From positions 16,684,005 to 16,748,004 of the forward strand of contig CM119265.1 of NCBI GenBank assembly GCA_051294375.1: a stretch of 64,000 nucleotides of DNA, written 5' to 3'. Below are positions 38,526 through 50,508 of this stretch, one piece after another; position 1 is the first letter of the stretch; the number at the start of each line of letters is the position of its first letter. Origin of the DNA: Paraspadella gotoi. Taxonomy: Eukaryota; Chaetognatha. The notes under the pieces were generated by a model. The model was not told the origin of the DNA and did no database searches. It saw only the letters and a list, made by a program, of their open reading frames with translations. A program made the position numbers and the translations under genes.

Positions 38526-41356
38526 CTAGCTGTCCTCGGACTTTTTTGCTCTTTTCTTAGGAGTTGGGTCTTCTTGAACGCTTTCGTCAACCGCATGTCT
38601 CTTATCGCCCGCCTTTTCCTCTTCTCCGTCTCCTTCGCGAAGCCAGTTGACGATCGCTTTAAAACCCTGAACCCCCATCAGCGCGTTGACGAGGGAGTGG
38701 AAAGTCGCTTTCTCGCCTTCTTCCTCAATCCACGTTTTAAGCATCTTGAGACAGTGCTCTTCCGGAGTGCCACCGTCGACCTCGAAGGCAGCCATTTCGT
38801 CCTCGGCGAAGTTGAGCTCGTGACCCAGTTTACGGTACAACTTACCGGTGGATTTTTCTGCGATAGCTTGTAAGAGTTCGATGGTGATGTCCCGTTCCAT
38901 CCAAGATTTTGCGTCCGCTTTTTGACCAGATTTCAACAGTTCGTCGTCCTCGTCGACATCGTCGGCAGCAGCACCGTGAACAGCGGTTGATCCGTCCGCA
39001 GCGGCGTCGTCGTCCAGTTCTCCATCTTCTTTCGCCTTTTCTTCGGAACCGCCTTTCTGCAATCGCGATGCAAAGTCTTTTCCGACCTTGACAATGAGCG
39101 CCTCCAGACCTTGACTCAGCTTTTTGTTTTGTTGGTTTTGGTTGGAAGGAGGAGCCCAAAAAAGGTGGCTCTTGCGAGCGAGAAGGCGTAAAGCCCGCCA
39201 ACACCACCCTTGGTCGTTAACGAGTTTGTACTCGTCTTCAATTTGAGCCTCGGGATCCGACTGAAAGAAAAAAATAAATTTTAATTAATAATTACCTAGA
39301 CCAATGAAATAAAATAATTTTGGAGCGAACTAACTTTGGAGCCTACTTCCCTGTTTTGTATTAAAAGTTTTATCCAAAAATTTCATTCTACTATTTTCAA
39401 GAGAGCAATGAGGACAATTTAAATTTCCATATTACCTGCTCAACGGCCTCTTCCAAAAACGATTCGAGGGTGGGTAAATAAATTCGGTTCTCACTGGCGC
39501 AAGCTTTTAAATTATCGGGTTCCAAGTTCCAAAGCCTCGTCAATTCGGCAGCACCCATTTTTATCGTTCCATCACCTGAGTAGAAAAAGAGCTACGTATA
39601 AGCAAGAGCAAAGGTACTCAGATTTAAATCCAGGATCACGCCGCGCGACCTTCCAAAATATCTTCTCCCATAGGTTTTTTCCTCGGTTTTCGAATAATAG
39701 GGACGGCGGCGTTGATTTTTCCCTTGTCGAAAGGAGGACATCCTTCGTTCTTCCAATTGTTCCAAAATTCCTCCCTCGACAAAATATGTTTGACGGACTC
39801 GGCAAACTGCTCGCCGTCTGGTGGAGTTTCCTTTAAAAATAACACGATTAGAAGGGACGCGTTCATCATACAATCCCACATCGTATCTAAATTTATAACT
39901 TACCTTAAGAAGGGAATAAACTTTTTCAGTCAAGACTGTCACCGCGGCATCCTGCTCTTCGTTGAGAACAAGGTTGGGCAACTTAAACTTGACCGGCGCG
40001 TTAAGATATTGAAACACAATGAGAAGCTGCAACAGGATGTTTCGTCGAAAAGTGGAATCGTTGAGTTGAAGGTCAAGCAGCTTCTCGTTGGTCAAATACT
40101 TGGCAAAATAAACGTCATCGGTAGACCTGTCGGCCGTTCTGCTACTGTTCACTTTTACATCGTCGAGTTTAAAGTTTTCAAAGACCTTTATGACGGCAGA
40201 GAGGTGACTGGAGAACAATTTCCAGTTGTTTTTGTCGTACAATTTGGTGGGTCTGTTGAAAAAGTCTTGAAGAGACCAAAACTTGCGGTATAGGGCGTAA
40301 TCGACGACGTTATCGGCGTAGTTCTTCTTCGGTTCGTCGACGACCCCGTCGTCTGCGGCGGAATCCAACTCTCCCTCCTCTTTTTTCGCCGTTGTCGTCG
40401 GGGTTTCGCTCTTTGAACTGTTGTAGATCGTTTTGTTGTCGATGTTGAATTGAGAAACGAGGTTGAGCCCGGACTTCTCCTTCAGCGGAAAGAGGTGGGC
40501 CAAAAAAAGTTGAATACGACCACAGAAAATCGTGTTCTGTGAGCGGGAGAGTCGACGAAGGAGGTCGTTGCACATGCGTAAAAGGTAGTTCTTGCCCTTA
40601 TCGAAGAAGACCTCGTGCTTCCAAGTGTCGACGTGATCTTCGACGAAGCGAAAGAAGGGTTCGCAGTCGGGCAGCGGAGAAGTGTCGAAGATGTCGGACA
40701 TCATAAGGAACGGGCAGAGCGGCGAAGCCATGTTCTGCTGGACAGATTGGATGACAAGTGCCATCAGCTGGCGATAAGATTCCTGCTTATTTTTGGTAGA
40801 ATCTTTGGAACGTAGAATCTGGTCCAGACAATCGCGAAAAGCCTATAAAAAATTCAGGTGGGAGATGGTAAGCCTACTAAGGTCCTTTAGTAGTGGATAT
40901 TTATTACAAAATAGTGTTTGGTAATATAAGAACAAAAAATTCGAATCTATGTTGAGTTTCGCAAGAAAAAAAAAGTTCTGAAACTCATGTAAAAATTTGT
41001 AAAAAAATTATTACTCATTCTTTACTTGAAAAATTATTACTATACAATTATTATTATACAATTTTAGCTCTCATTTGAATGCCATGTGGTATATACTGTT
41101 TCCACTATTGGTTTAAAAAATGAATAAAACATAATTTTGTCATAAAAAAATATTATGATTATGAGGACCCGCCCTCATGCTCTACCTGATCCATGGCCGT
41201 CTTTTTCTCACTCTCCGACACTGATTCCAAAACCTCGTAAGAGGCTTGAAGAGGAGACATCTCAAGTTCCGATCTACCTTTAGAAACTTCCAAGCAATCT
41301 TGCATAGATTCTGAAAATTTTGATCTCATAGCCACGAAGCCCATTGCGCTAGCCAT
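38526..41356 (-). CDS. THOC1: THO complex subunit 1 with C-terminal death-fold domain
   Basis: Exon 1 (41356-41186) encodes [14 protein letters not shown] and ends with EKKTAMDQ at a GTAGAG donor. Exon 2 continues [13 protein letters not shown], as in the human junction TLDQAFRG. The core is strongly conserved: [20 protein letters not shown], then [51 protein letters not shown]. Later exons give WKNEGCP and [12 protein letters not shown]. The last exon has an acidic linker and a death-like domain ([37 protein letters not shown]) before the basic tail [14 protein letters not shown]1 couples transcription to mRNA export in the TREX complex. The ATG is preceded directly by TTTTTTCTTTAG. It is the first gene in the tight run THOC1-XAB2-SDAD1. 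Confidence 0.95.
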
Positions 41357-41380
41357 CTAAAGAAAAAACAAACAATTTTT
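41357..41380 (-). promoter_or_regulatory. Splice-acceptor-like site directly before the THOC1 start
   Basis: The minus strand reads TTGTTTGTTTTTTCTTTAG immediately followed by ATG. This is a textbook polypyrimidine tract and AG with no 5' untranslated base left over. Confidence 0.55.
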
Positions 41381-42064
41381 AAGCATAATAGATATAAAAA
41401 TACGAAAACAAAGTACGAGTGGGTTCGAACGAAATTTATCGCAAAAAATATTTACTAAATTAAAAATTATCAGCGACATTTTAATTTTTTTTGTAGGGTT
41501 AGGCCATGAATGTATGTGGCATGCTAAAACGACTACAAAAGAGGCGCCTTGCTCTATCGTTAAAAACGCAATTTTGTTTAATGATTGCATGAAAAAGGGC
41601 AAAAATATTTTCGAATTATGTATTGTGATCCACGTTGATCCAGATTTAAGAATTTTCTTAATTATTCCCCCGGGCCCCCGAGTGGTAACTATTGTTTCTT
41701 TTCATTGATAAATATACGTATGAACATTCCCACTTTATTAAATTTTGAATGATTTTAAAAGAAATCTGATAAAGCACATCTGGAATGGCTTTAAAAGAAT
41801 TTAGCGATATCATGGCATAACGATAGCAAGATGACGAATCATGATTTTGAACATCAAAGACTGGAACTCATGCCCAAGTTATGAAAATTAATAAAAATCA
41901 AGTTTAACTTTATAACTAGGGCTTGTCTCTAAGCCTTCAAAAGCGGAACGTTACAAAATGAAGATTATATATGGCCTCAGACGTGAGTAGAACCAAAAAA
42001 ATACATTCACGCACTTTTTACATTAGATTCCACAAAAAAAGAATAAAAACTACTGGTTGAGAAT
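41381..42064. other. Spacer between THOC1 and the POU gene
   Basis: These 680 bp are AT-rich apart from a short CCCCCGGGCCCCCG run near 41670. They may hold the promoter of the THOC1 transcription unit. No supported gene is seen. Confidence 0.5.
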
Positions 42065-42685
42065 TCACACATCGATTTTAACATCAATCCCGCTTCCACT
42101 GGCTTCCCCTTCGTCAGTAAGTTCGCCCGTTGCTCGTTTTTGTTTCTGACGCCTATTGCAAAACCACACCCTAACGACTTCGCGGTCGATCCCCAAGGAT
42201 TCGCTGATTAGATGGAGTTCTTCGGAAGTCGGTCGTGGATTCGATTTGAACGCTTTCTCGAGCGAGACTTTGACTTTGTTCTCGATCGAAGTGCGCTTTC
42301 GACGGCGAATCCCGCCTCCGAGCGGGCCCAACTCGCCGCGAGCGTACGAGACGGCGACTTGCGGGTGTTTGTCCTTGGTTTCCGCCTCTTCGAGCCACTT
42401 TTGAAGAATCGGCTTCAACTTACACATGTTCTTGAAGGAGAGGTTAAGAGCTTCGAAGCGGGAAACCGTGGTCTGTGAAAAGTCATTTCCGTAGAGTTGA
42501 CCCAAGGCCAACCCGACGTCGCCCTGCGTGAAGCCGAGTTTGATTCGCTTCTGTTTAAACATTCGTGCGAAATCCTCTAGTTCCTCCAAGTCGGGAGTTT
42601 CTTCCTCGGGGGGTTCGCATCGTGTGATGATGGCGACGTTGAAGGCTCTCTCCCGAGAATCGCCATCTTTGGCGCTTTTCATCAT
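42065..42685 (-). CDS. POU class II (Oct/nubbin-like) homeodomain transcription factor
   Basis: One exon holds a complete POU-specific domain ([20 protein letters not shown], then [20 protein letters not shown] and [19 protein letters not shown]) and a POU homeodomain ([20 protein letters not shown], then [15 protein letters not shown]). A short basic/Gly linker joins them. [10 protein letters not shown] and [12 protein letters not shown] are class II traits; class III has GNVFSQTT. The protein would bind octamer DNA. With start MMKSAKDGD it has only 206 residues, with almost no N-terminal activation region. The exon's 5' border at 42746 is a TTTGTTCTAG acceptor. The first ATG after it opens a short out-of-frame reading frame before [10 protein letters not shown] further 5' coding exon is possible but not seen before INTS14. 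Confidence 0.88.
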   Translation of the reverse strand: MMKSAKDGDSRERAFNVAIITRCEPPEEETPDLEELEDFARMFKQKRIKLGFTQGDVGLALGQLYGNDFSQTTVSRFEALNLSFKNMCKLKPILQKWLEEAETKDKHPQVAVSYARGELGPLGGGIRRRKRTSIENKVKVSLEKAFKSNPRPTSEELHLISESLGIDREVVRVWFCNRRQKQKRATGELTDEGEASGSGIDVKIDV

Positions 42686-43008
42686 AGTTTTAGCTTTGAA
42701 ACTCGCGATGATTGCGCGATTTTCATTAAATCTTTCAATTCGAGCCTAGAACAAAGTATTAATAAAAAAAGTAGCCTCAGCCTCAGAGTTATAAATAAAA
42801 GAGTATGTATGATAAAAAACCTTAAAATTTAAATTTGATATTTACGGAAAAATCTAACGAAGCTTTAGGTTGTTTTAAAAGTTTTAAGTGACAGCTTTAA
42901 AATATTTAATCCTTAACTTAAGAGAGGATATATGAACTCAACACGAACATTTTCTTTATGACAGAAAAGAAGACAAGACATGGAAATCAAAAGGGTTTCT
43001 CCCACAAA

Positions 43009-44836
43009 TCATTCGCAATAATTGGACTTAATAGGGACGATATTTTGAGATACATCCCGATAATGCAAACTATTTCGTAACGCTTGCGCGGCGTGGTTCA
43101 ACTGCATAGCAGCATCCGGATGAGCATTTTGGTGCTGTAGAAGGGCACATTCTCGTTCAAGCATGTTGCCTACACCTTCTAAGAGTTCCAGGAATCCGAA
43201 AGACAGCGCTGCCCGACGTAGTCGGTTTAATTCTTTATAAAAATTTTGTAATTTATCGGGCAACTTTCTGGCGTGCCGGAGAATTTTCTGAATGTCCGTC
43301 TGGAGGCGGTCAGGTTTGATCCAGACGACACAGTTTTGAGAGTAGCTCCTCTTCTCCTGGACTTGAACGGGAAAGGGCGATTTGTCCTCGTCTTCGCCGT
43401 AAGGATTCTTATCCAGAAAATCGGCTGCGGGAACAAGTTTGTCGAGGTCTCCGAGCCAGGGCAGAGTGTGCGTTCCGGGTTCCAGGAGAGAAATCATAAG
43501 ATTGGACTTTTTTTTGCTGTTGGCCCAAGAGTAAATCATGCCGTACCACTCGTCACCGGCGATGACCAGGGCCACTTTATTCTCACGACGAAGACTCCCG
43601 TGCAACAGGACGGTAAAGGAGGGAGTCTTGGCTTCTGCTTCGACCTGGTCTGGGGTTAAGGCAACGGCGATCGAGACGCTATCGTTTTCTTTTCCCGGGG
43701 ATGCGGCGCCGGACGAGGAGGAAGCGGCCTCGGTTTTTTGTGGAATCGGAAGGATGAGGTGCCTGATTGGAATTGGAACAGTCAGGTGATGCGTTTAAAT
43801 GCGAACTAATTTATTTCACCGGCAGATACCTAGACACGCTCGGCGGACTCGCGATGTCTCCAGTGTTAACGAATCCGATGATGTCCAGAACAGATGAAAC
43901 GTCCTTCCTCGTCTTTTTGAAATCAAATTGTTTTTCAAATGTCAGAGGCGGAGGATAAAGTTGTATCTTGGCAACGAGGTGACCACATTTAAGAGTTCCA
44001 TAGAAGGGGGAGAAATATTTGTCCGCGAGCTTAAGAACGGTCTGTTGGACGACCTTAGCATTCAGTGTCGGCGAATCTGGTCTGAAAACGCTTCCCTGAC
44101 CACCATTCATTTCGATCAACTTCTCGAATAGCGGAACAGTTTTGTCTAAGTAGGATTCTTTTTTAGGTGTCAGCAACACAAAGTGTAGCTTGGATGAAAA
44201 CGGTAAGGGTAGAGGAGATCTGATGTGTACACCGGGGAATAAAATTAAGGCTGGTTTAATTTTAAAAGAATTTGTTCATTAACTTGCCTGTTTTGATGAG
44301 AAGCTCCATCAGGATTGTAAAACGCTGAATTTCCTGTTTTTATCCACTTTTCAATAAGACTCGGTAGCGAGGAGGATCCTATGCCAGGTCCTCCGTCGGT
44401 AAAAACAATTACCTTGATTTTTATTTCATTTTTATTTCATTTTATTTGGTAAATTCAACCCATCCAAATTTTCTTAAACTACCTGAACGGGCGTGCCCGA
44501 ATCCCAGTCGTCGGTGACCGATGCAGCCGCTCCGATCAGCCCTGCCTCCAAGCACGTCTTGTCCGCGACGACGCAGCCTTTGAGTTTGTCGCGGATGAGA
44601 CCGTAGTCACGCGTGAATGTTACTAGGGACTCCCACAAGGACGAAAACTGAAGCAGTGAGACGTACTCTAACTTGCAGTTCGTTGTTAAATAGTCGAGGA
44701 GTGTGTTGACGCCGGTCACGGCGAGCGAGAGCACATTGGAGCGAGACATTGCGTGAGGCGACGCCGGATCGGCGGATGTGTCGCGCCACCCCCGCGCCAT
44801 AGACAGTGAAACGTCTAGCAGGATCAACGTCGGCAT
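43009..44836 (-). CDS. INTS14: Integrator complex subunit 14 (VWA protein)
   Basis: Four or five exons give about 490 residues. The N-terminal VWA domain begins MPTLILLDVSLSMARGWRD with a DxSxS metal-ion site. LLQFSSLWESLVTFTRDYG and DKTCLEAGLIGAA follow, then VFTDGGPGIGSSSLPSLI. Middle exons give IEMNGGQGSVFR, YGTLKCGHLVAKIQLYP and DIIGFVNTGDIASPPSVSR. The C-terminal exon has GDEWYGMIYSWANSKKKSNL, DKNPYGEDEDKSPFPV, VVWIKPDRLQTDIQKILRHA and HPDAAMQLNHAAQALRNS. All match INTS14, which with INTS10 and INTS13 forms the nucleic-acid-binding arm of Integrator. Start MPTLILLD equals the family start; CCTGATAG lies 10 bases upstream. Confidence 0.95.
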
Positions 44837-45704
44837 GTTCGTAATTCTATCAGGAAACAGAGCGAGTAAAAAAAAATTACAGAAATAGTTGGATTGTCTC
44901 CAGAGGACGCCGATAACGGAATATTTCGAATCATTTCATGAAACGTAAATTCATAGTTTTCAGAATCTAAAGATCAAATAAATAAATTGCAATCAGATTT
45001 TTTATTTAAAGTCGGTTCTCAAGGATGGAATGTGAATATATCTTAACATAATAGATAACACGAAAAGGCTTTTTGAGGTTGTGTAAGAACGGATATAATT
45101 ATAAAAACTACGATAGCTTTAACGACTTTTTTGCCAACCCGTACAACATATTGTAACAATACTAGGAGGGTAACACTGACCTGAACTAACGAAACAAAGA
45201 ATTTAAAAATAATGTAATAATCTAATTTAGAGTTAGCCGTTTGGCTTTTGAAAAAAAAAATACGCCTACTGTTAGTTCTATTCTAATTGTTTGACTAGTT
45301 TTGGATGTAAAAATAAACGGTTTTCTCACGAAATCACAGAGGGTACGAGGACGGCAGGAAAGGCAGAATTCCGAAAAAAACTTAAGAAAAGGCAAAGTGT
45401 TTTCTATGAAAAATCAAAATATAAAAAACATGGAACGTAAAAAACGGATAAAATTCCCGATGAAACCGCTATCGCAACATTAAAAAAAATCTAATTTATC
45501 TTCTCTTTTTATATTCATCAAACTTTCATTAATAATCAAATTGTTTTAAAAAAAATCACCAAAGTAAGGATAACAAATTGCATAATTTTTTCTTCTTAAC
45601 GATATAAAAATAGAAAGCAACATGAAATAAAGTTTCTTCTTCCCTTTTGATCAGTGACAATTATTTCTTTCTTTAAAAAAGCGCGTGAAGAATGAAGTAG
45701 AAAT
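44837..45704. other. Spacer between INTS14 and the RhoGAP gene
   Basis: These 870 bp are AT-rich and hold the INTS14 upstream region and the RhoGAP 3' end. A 60-codon lysine-rich plus-strand frame at 45301 has no convincing features. I see no supported gene. Confidence 0.55.
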
Positions 45705-48700
45705 TCAACGAACAAAAACGTCGTCGTAGTGATCCAAAAGCAACAATGTGAAGTTATTAATATGTTGCATAGCCGATAAATTCGCCGGTGCGCCTGTCAA
45801 GAGTCAACTTATGGATAACAAAAAGTTAAAACCTTGGCACTTTCGTTTTCGTCGTGATTAAATGAGACAACATTCTAAAATATTACCCAATGACTGAAAA
45901 TTATATATACATTATAAGAATAGAATTTAAAAAGTAAACAAAACGAAAAAAATGTTAGCTATGTATTAAAAAAGATATGAAAATACTAAAAATCAAAATA
46001 TATATAGAAAAAAAAAATAGTTTAAATATTTACTGATCAGAAATAGTCGAGACAACCTTACCTTGAGGCCATAGTAAATTGGGTCCAAAAACTATGGACA
46101 AGTTAGAAGACGTCATTTTGTTAATGTGTGACTGCGCGACAACTTCAACTAAAAACGTCATAATGAACTTGAGGACCTGGTAGTTCTCTTCTGGCAGACG
46201 AGTTGTGATTAGTTGGCTCGCGACCTTATATTTAAAGACGGATCTTTCATCAGTCGAGTAAAAACAGAATATTAACTTGCTCTTTACTTTGGTGCAAATA
46301 TGATTGTAAACTCGGAATAAAACAAATTAAACAAACCTTCACTCGGACGTCCCTGTCCATGTCCCAGAGGGAGAGGATGTGATTGTAAAGTTCGAAGGTG
46401 AGCAGGGGTTCAGGAAGTTCCCTCAAAAAGGTTTTCAGAATCACGGCGGGAATGTGCACGTCACCATAGGCAGTGAAGTCCACGGTCTCCCCTTGGTCGA
46501 AACGCGCTTGGACCTCTTTCACGTCCTTGGCGTTTGCGGATCGTCTAACGAAAGAAAAATTGAAAATATGATGATGCTGTGGCGGTATATTCACACCACC
46601 TCACGTCCACCATCCGTCAGCCAAATCCATTGGCTCAGATGCTTAGTCTATTACAGTGGTATTTACAAAGGTCAACGTTTTGACCACAAATAAACTGGGG
46701 GAAACGAGCGGGGTCAGGTTGTTATGGTCAAGTGGTTTGACCGAGGTTGCATGTTCTTCATGTTCGTCCACACATCCCCCCACCAAGCCTTTGACCGGGT
46801 GGGGAGAAGGCTTGAGAGAAGTTATTGAGCTGCGTCGTTGTTTTCTTCGTCATCTTCCGGCGGTTGAAGCATTGTCGGAAGGACGTTAAACAGATCGGGA
46901 ATGGATGATGATTGTCGACGAGCAACTTGGGGCATCATGGATGACGCGAGAGGCGCCGCTTCCGTTTCCGGAGGCGGTGCGACTTCGTCGTTGACGGTTG
47001 GAGCCGCTACTGAAGCGCGACGCGGGCGACCTCGTGGGCGTGCCCGCGGTGGTTCAGGAGGAGCGGCTTCGTCGGTGACGGCAGGTTTAATCTTGTTTAA
47101 TCTTTTACCTCCTAGGGTAACCGCGCCAGTGACTGGAGGCGTCACTGAGGGTCGGAAGCCCCCAAAGCCAACAGTGAGATGCCCCATCCCAATGGGCATC
47201 ACAGGCAACCCGGCTGTTGCCATAAGTGGTGAGCCCTACTATCGAACACGCAACCTTTTCAGGGTACGCTACGACAAACGCCTATGCCCCTGGGGTACGC
47301 TACGCCTATGCCCCCACAACTCGCGCTCTCTCTCTCCCACTATGGTAGCAGTCTTGTCAGACACCTCTCAGGCTTGAGGAACCTGAGTGATGTCTTGGCC
47401 CGGGGATCCTGTGGCGGTATATTCACACCACCTCACGTCCACCATCCGTCAGCCAAATCCATTGGCTCAGAGGGGGAACACACCATCCCAGGCGTAGTTT
47501 TCCTTCCACAGTCCTAACGACTTCCCTCTGCGTTGGCAAAGCGAGACCGTCCTAGGGTAACCGCGCCAGTGACTGGAGGCGTCACTGAGGGTCGGAAGCC
47601 CCCAAAGCCAACAGTGAGATGCCCATCCCAATGGGCATCACAGGCAACCCGGCTGTTGCCCTAATGCGATCTTTCAATGAAAAATTTTAACGACATAAAA
47701 CCTGAATATTCCCTCGCAGTCGAGAGCGTGGCACTGAAGGTAAGAGATGGTCTGCTGGACGACGGGTGGTACTGCTTCCCCCTGGTGCTCGCGCAAAAAT
47801 TTGAGCGAGACGCGGAACTGCTGCGAGTCCAAGGGGGCGAGGAATGTCGCGGTCGTTCGAGCAGGGACCACTGAGGTAATAAAGTTGTACGTAGACGTAG
47901 AGTAAAACTCCCCCAAAATGAATAACAGATATCCAACCTGGTCTGTATCGTTGTACTAATGCTCGGTCATAATCGAGAACCTCCTTGGGAATGACTAGTT
48001 GGTCGAAATGCAGATGCTCGTTCAATTCGTGAAGGTAATTCATGTAGATGATCTTAAATCATAACGTAAAAGAACTTTCAAAAAAGGCCAATGTAAAATC
48101 AAATATTTATTCTATTCAGTATTCTGTGATTCCATTCTGATGACTAAGAAAATTTTTTAATCCCAAAAATTCCCTCAAACTAACTTTTCTCCCAAATTTG
48201 GCCGAAATGAGGGGACGGAATAAGGTGAGCACAACTTTGACGAAATTAGAGGGATGCACGATCATGAGCTGCTTCAAGTTCTTTTTGTACTTTCGATCTG
48301 AAGCGTAAAGCAAAGCGAGATATCATCGTAAACATAAAGACACAGAACCCCTAGAATCAACAAAATCAACTCGCCTAGATCGTAATAAAGATCCTTGAGC
48401 AATGACAAAGGCGGCTTGTTATGGCTCCTCATTCCGAAATGAAAGTAAACGATGATGTAATCGTTGATGACGTAATGGTCTAACGTGGCCTTCAAATAGC
48501 GGAGCAATTTCCGGTGGTCGAGAAGCTTGTTTGACGGCAACTTGCAGGCAGAGAAGGTGATGACCTTCCGCCCAAACTTGTCGTCGCCCGCGACCTCAAA
48601 GATGCTGAAGCGCGATATGTCGTCGTAATTCTCGGTTTGCGGTTCCATCGCCGCGTCGCTCTCGAACTCTAAGCGTCCTATTGAATTTATAAAATTAAAG

Positions 48701-48891
48701 CTCTAAATACAAAACGGTGAAAAACAAATGCTGGCGTGAAAAAACGCACCCGGAGTCGCCAGCGCGGATTCAAAATCTTCCTCGGCCAGGTAATCGGGTA
48801 GTGATTCACCGCTTTCTGAAGCCCCGAAGCCCAAATCGGAGGAGCCAGCCCCCAAGTCACCTTGCACGAATCCTCCCCCAGTATCTTCCAT
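45705..48891 (-). CDS. ARHGAP1: ARHGAP1-type Rho GTPase-activating protein with CRAL-TRIO-like domain
   Basis: About eight exons encode, in order, an acidic N-terminus ([14 protein letters not shown]), a SEC14/BCH-like domain ([20 protein letters not shown], then [18 protein letters not shown] and [18 protein letters not shown]) and the RhoGAP domain. The latter has [18 protein letters not shown] with the arginine finger in [43 protein letters not shown] and [20 protein letters not shown]. The last exon ends [16 protein letters not shown]. Order and motifs match ARHGAP1 (p50RhoGAP), which stimulates GTP hydrolysis by CDC42/Rho. The exon of the start codon follows a TCATTTAG acceptor. A possible non-coding 5' exon with a GTAAGT donor ends at about 48994. 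The intron inside the GAP domain (about 46560-47690) is filled with repeats. Confidence in exon order is high; the 5' end is less sure. Confidence 0.9.
46579..47662 (+). repeat. Compound repeat array in the ARHGAP1 intron
   Basis: Two direct modules each occur twice. Module A (starting GTGGCGGTATATTCACACC) is at about 46580-46641 and 47412-47473. Module B (starting CCTAGGGTAACCGCGCCAGT and ending AACCCGGCTGTTGCC) is at about 47112-47221 and 47551-47660. Copies are nearly identical; one B copy has a one-base loss in the GATGCCCC run. Module B contains two inverted repeats, GATGCCC..GGGCATC and GGCAAC..GTTGCC. The order A-B-A-B suggests tandem duplication of an insertion, and a diverged A-B unit is in the MED20 intron. 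Confidence 0.8.
46822..47223 (-). CDS. Repeat-borne reading frame with an AT-hook-like motif, uncertain
   Basis: A 133-residue frame begins in repeat module B ([16 protein letters not shown]) and continues with [12 protein letters not shown], an AT-hook-like core, then an acidic end ([13 protein letters not shown]). It is proline/alanine-rich and GC-rich unlike the flanking intron. No known domain is seen. It may be part of a mobile-element protein or a chance frame in GC-rich repeat DNA. Confidence 0.3.
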   Translation of the reverse strand: MATAGLPVMPIGMGHLTVGFGGFRPSVTPPVTGAVTLGGKRLNKIKPAVTDEAAPPEPPRARPRGRPRRASVAAPTVNDEVAPPPETEAAPLASSMMPQVARRQSSSIPDLFNVLPTMLQPPEDDEENNDAAQ

Positions 48892-49402
48892 CGAGGCTAA
48901 ATGATGTCAAGAATGAAAAAAACATTTTCAAAATATATATACCTTCAAATAAACAGAGCGTGCGGAAAAGAGAAAGCATGAATGTGTGAAACACACTTAC
49001 CTGAATTTTCGAAATTTTCAAAGACCGTGTTAGGACATTATCAAACGAAAAAGGTACAACACTGATTTGCTACACTGCACAAGGCACAACTCATTAATTT
49101 AGCATCCGAATTCCGGCTTAAATCGGAAATGATCAAAATACAAGACTCCTCTTTTTCGAAATATCGAAATGGATAGCGAAGTTCAGATAATTCATATATT
49201 CATACAAAAATCATTTTGCTTACGTTTAAAAGTAAGGTAGACTTATTTTAATTTTAACTTTAAAATTTGAAATAAAATTATTTGAAAAAATGAAACCATT
49301 TCCTCTGGTAAAGGTGATAGCGTTTACAGTTTGAAAATTTCCTCTCATCAATGTGCAACTGATGTGACAAGAAAACGTGCGAGGTGGGATAAATCATTTC
49401 TA

Positions 49403-50030
49403 TTAAAAAAGACCTGATAAATCTAGATCAGTGACATCGAATTCGAGTTGAGGCTCATGATCAAATTGTGAGAAGAAAATGGCCTCTTCCGGAGTTCCCT
49501 CATGATAGTTGTTGAATTCCATGGAGGCGTTACGATCGTTCCAATCTAATTTCTTTCCATAATTTTCCTCATTGGCTCCATCACCATCATAGGTTGCATT
49601 CTAGCAAAATTGAATTATTGAAATGAAAAAAAAATTATATCCATATTCATCTGATTCCCACAAATATCAGAAATATAAAACTCCTAGTTAGAAGACTCTC
49701 CCGCCATTTGCGCTGGAATTATTAAGGTACGGGATCGAATACACATGTACAAAGTCCAAACACTAAATTCCGGCCTGGGGCCCAGGAACACTTGTTATTA
49801 AAGTGACGCATCGGTGCCGGTAAACGCATCCTACAGTCAGATCCGAGATCCCCAGAGCATGGCAAACTGACGGAAAAGTTTTCTGGGACACAACAAGACA
49901 CCCCATCTAGTGACGCTCTCTTCACTATCACATTATTGAATCAAAAAACCACCTGATCTTCGTTTCCACTGGTACTGAATAGGTTGTTGTGACTGTCGTT
50001 TCTCAGCGGCGGATTCATTTTATTATTCAT
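49403..50030 (-). CDS. Small acidic protein of unknown function (two exons)
   Basis: Exon 1 (50030-49953) encodes MNNKMNPPLRNDSHNNLFS and ends EDQ at a GT donor. Exon 2 (49600-49403) follows a GCTAG acceptor in the same phase and gives NATYDGDGANEENYGKK, HEGTPEEAIFFSQFDHEPQL and a final hydrophobic/acidic DVTDLDLSGLF. The product has 91 residues, is strongly acidic and has no membrane segment. I do not recognise it. The 350-bp intron holds a GC-richer block (about 49720-49930) with its own 69-codon frame rich in cysteine. The exons could alternatively be upstream exons of the RhoGAP gene, which starts about 510 bp downstream. Confidence 0.4.
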
Positions 50031-50508
50031 GTTAAAATACAGGAGGTATTAAGAGAGCACCAAGGACAGGTGCTCGAGGGCGGTAGGAAAGCAGGGGTAG
50101 TGACAATATAAATCATTCGAAAACCGCATGCAAAAAAATCTACGGAAGCTCGCAAACACGAATGAATCGAATGATGAACGTAACTCATCTACAGAATTTT
50201 ACATATTTATCCAGGTTTAAGAAAAAAGAGAAAAACTATGACAAAGTTTGTCTTGGTCATTTAAAGTCAAGCTTATTTCATCATTCGAACCCTTCTTCGG
50301 TGGCTTCATCTACTCTACTGGAATTCCGAGAAAAAAGGGAGACTTGATGACGTCACGAAAACAAGGGCTTACGGTAGAGAATTAGTTCCTCGGTTTGTTC
50401 ATGGGTTTTTGACGTTAGGGGTGAAAAAAAAACACCTACATAAAAAACCTGTTAAAACAAAACACAATATCTTCAAAATTGACAAAGACATAACAGGATG
50501 TCAGGAAG

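Noticed and set aside
45301-45483. Lysine-rich 60-codon plus-strand frame
   Set aside because: It is low-complexity A-rich DNA between two genes, consistent with chance.
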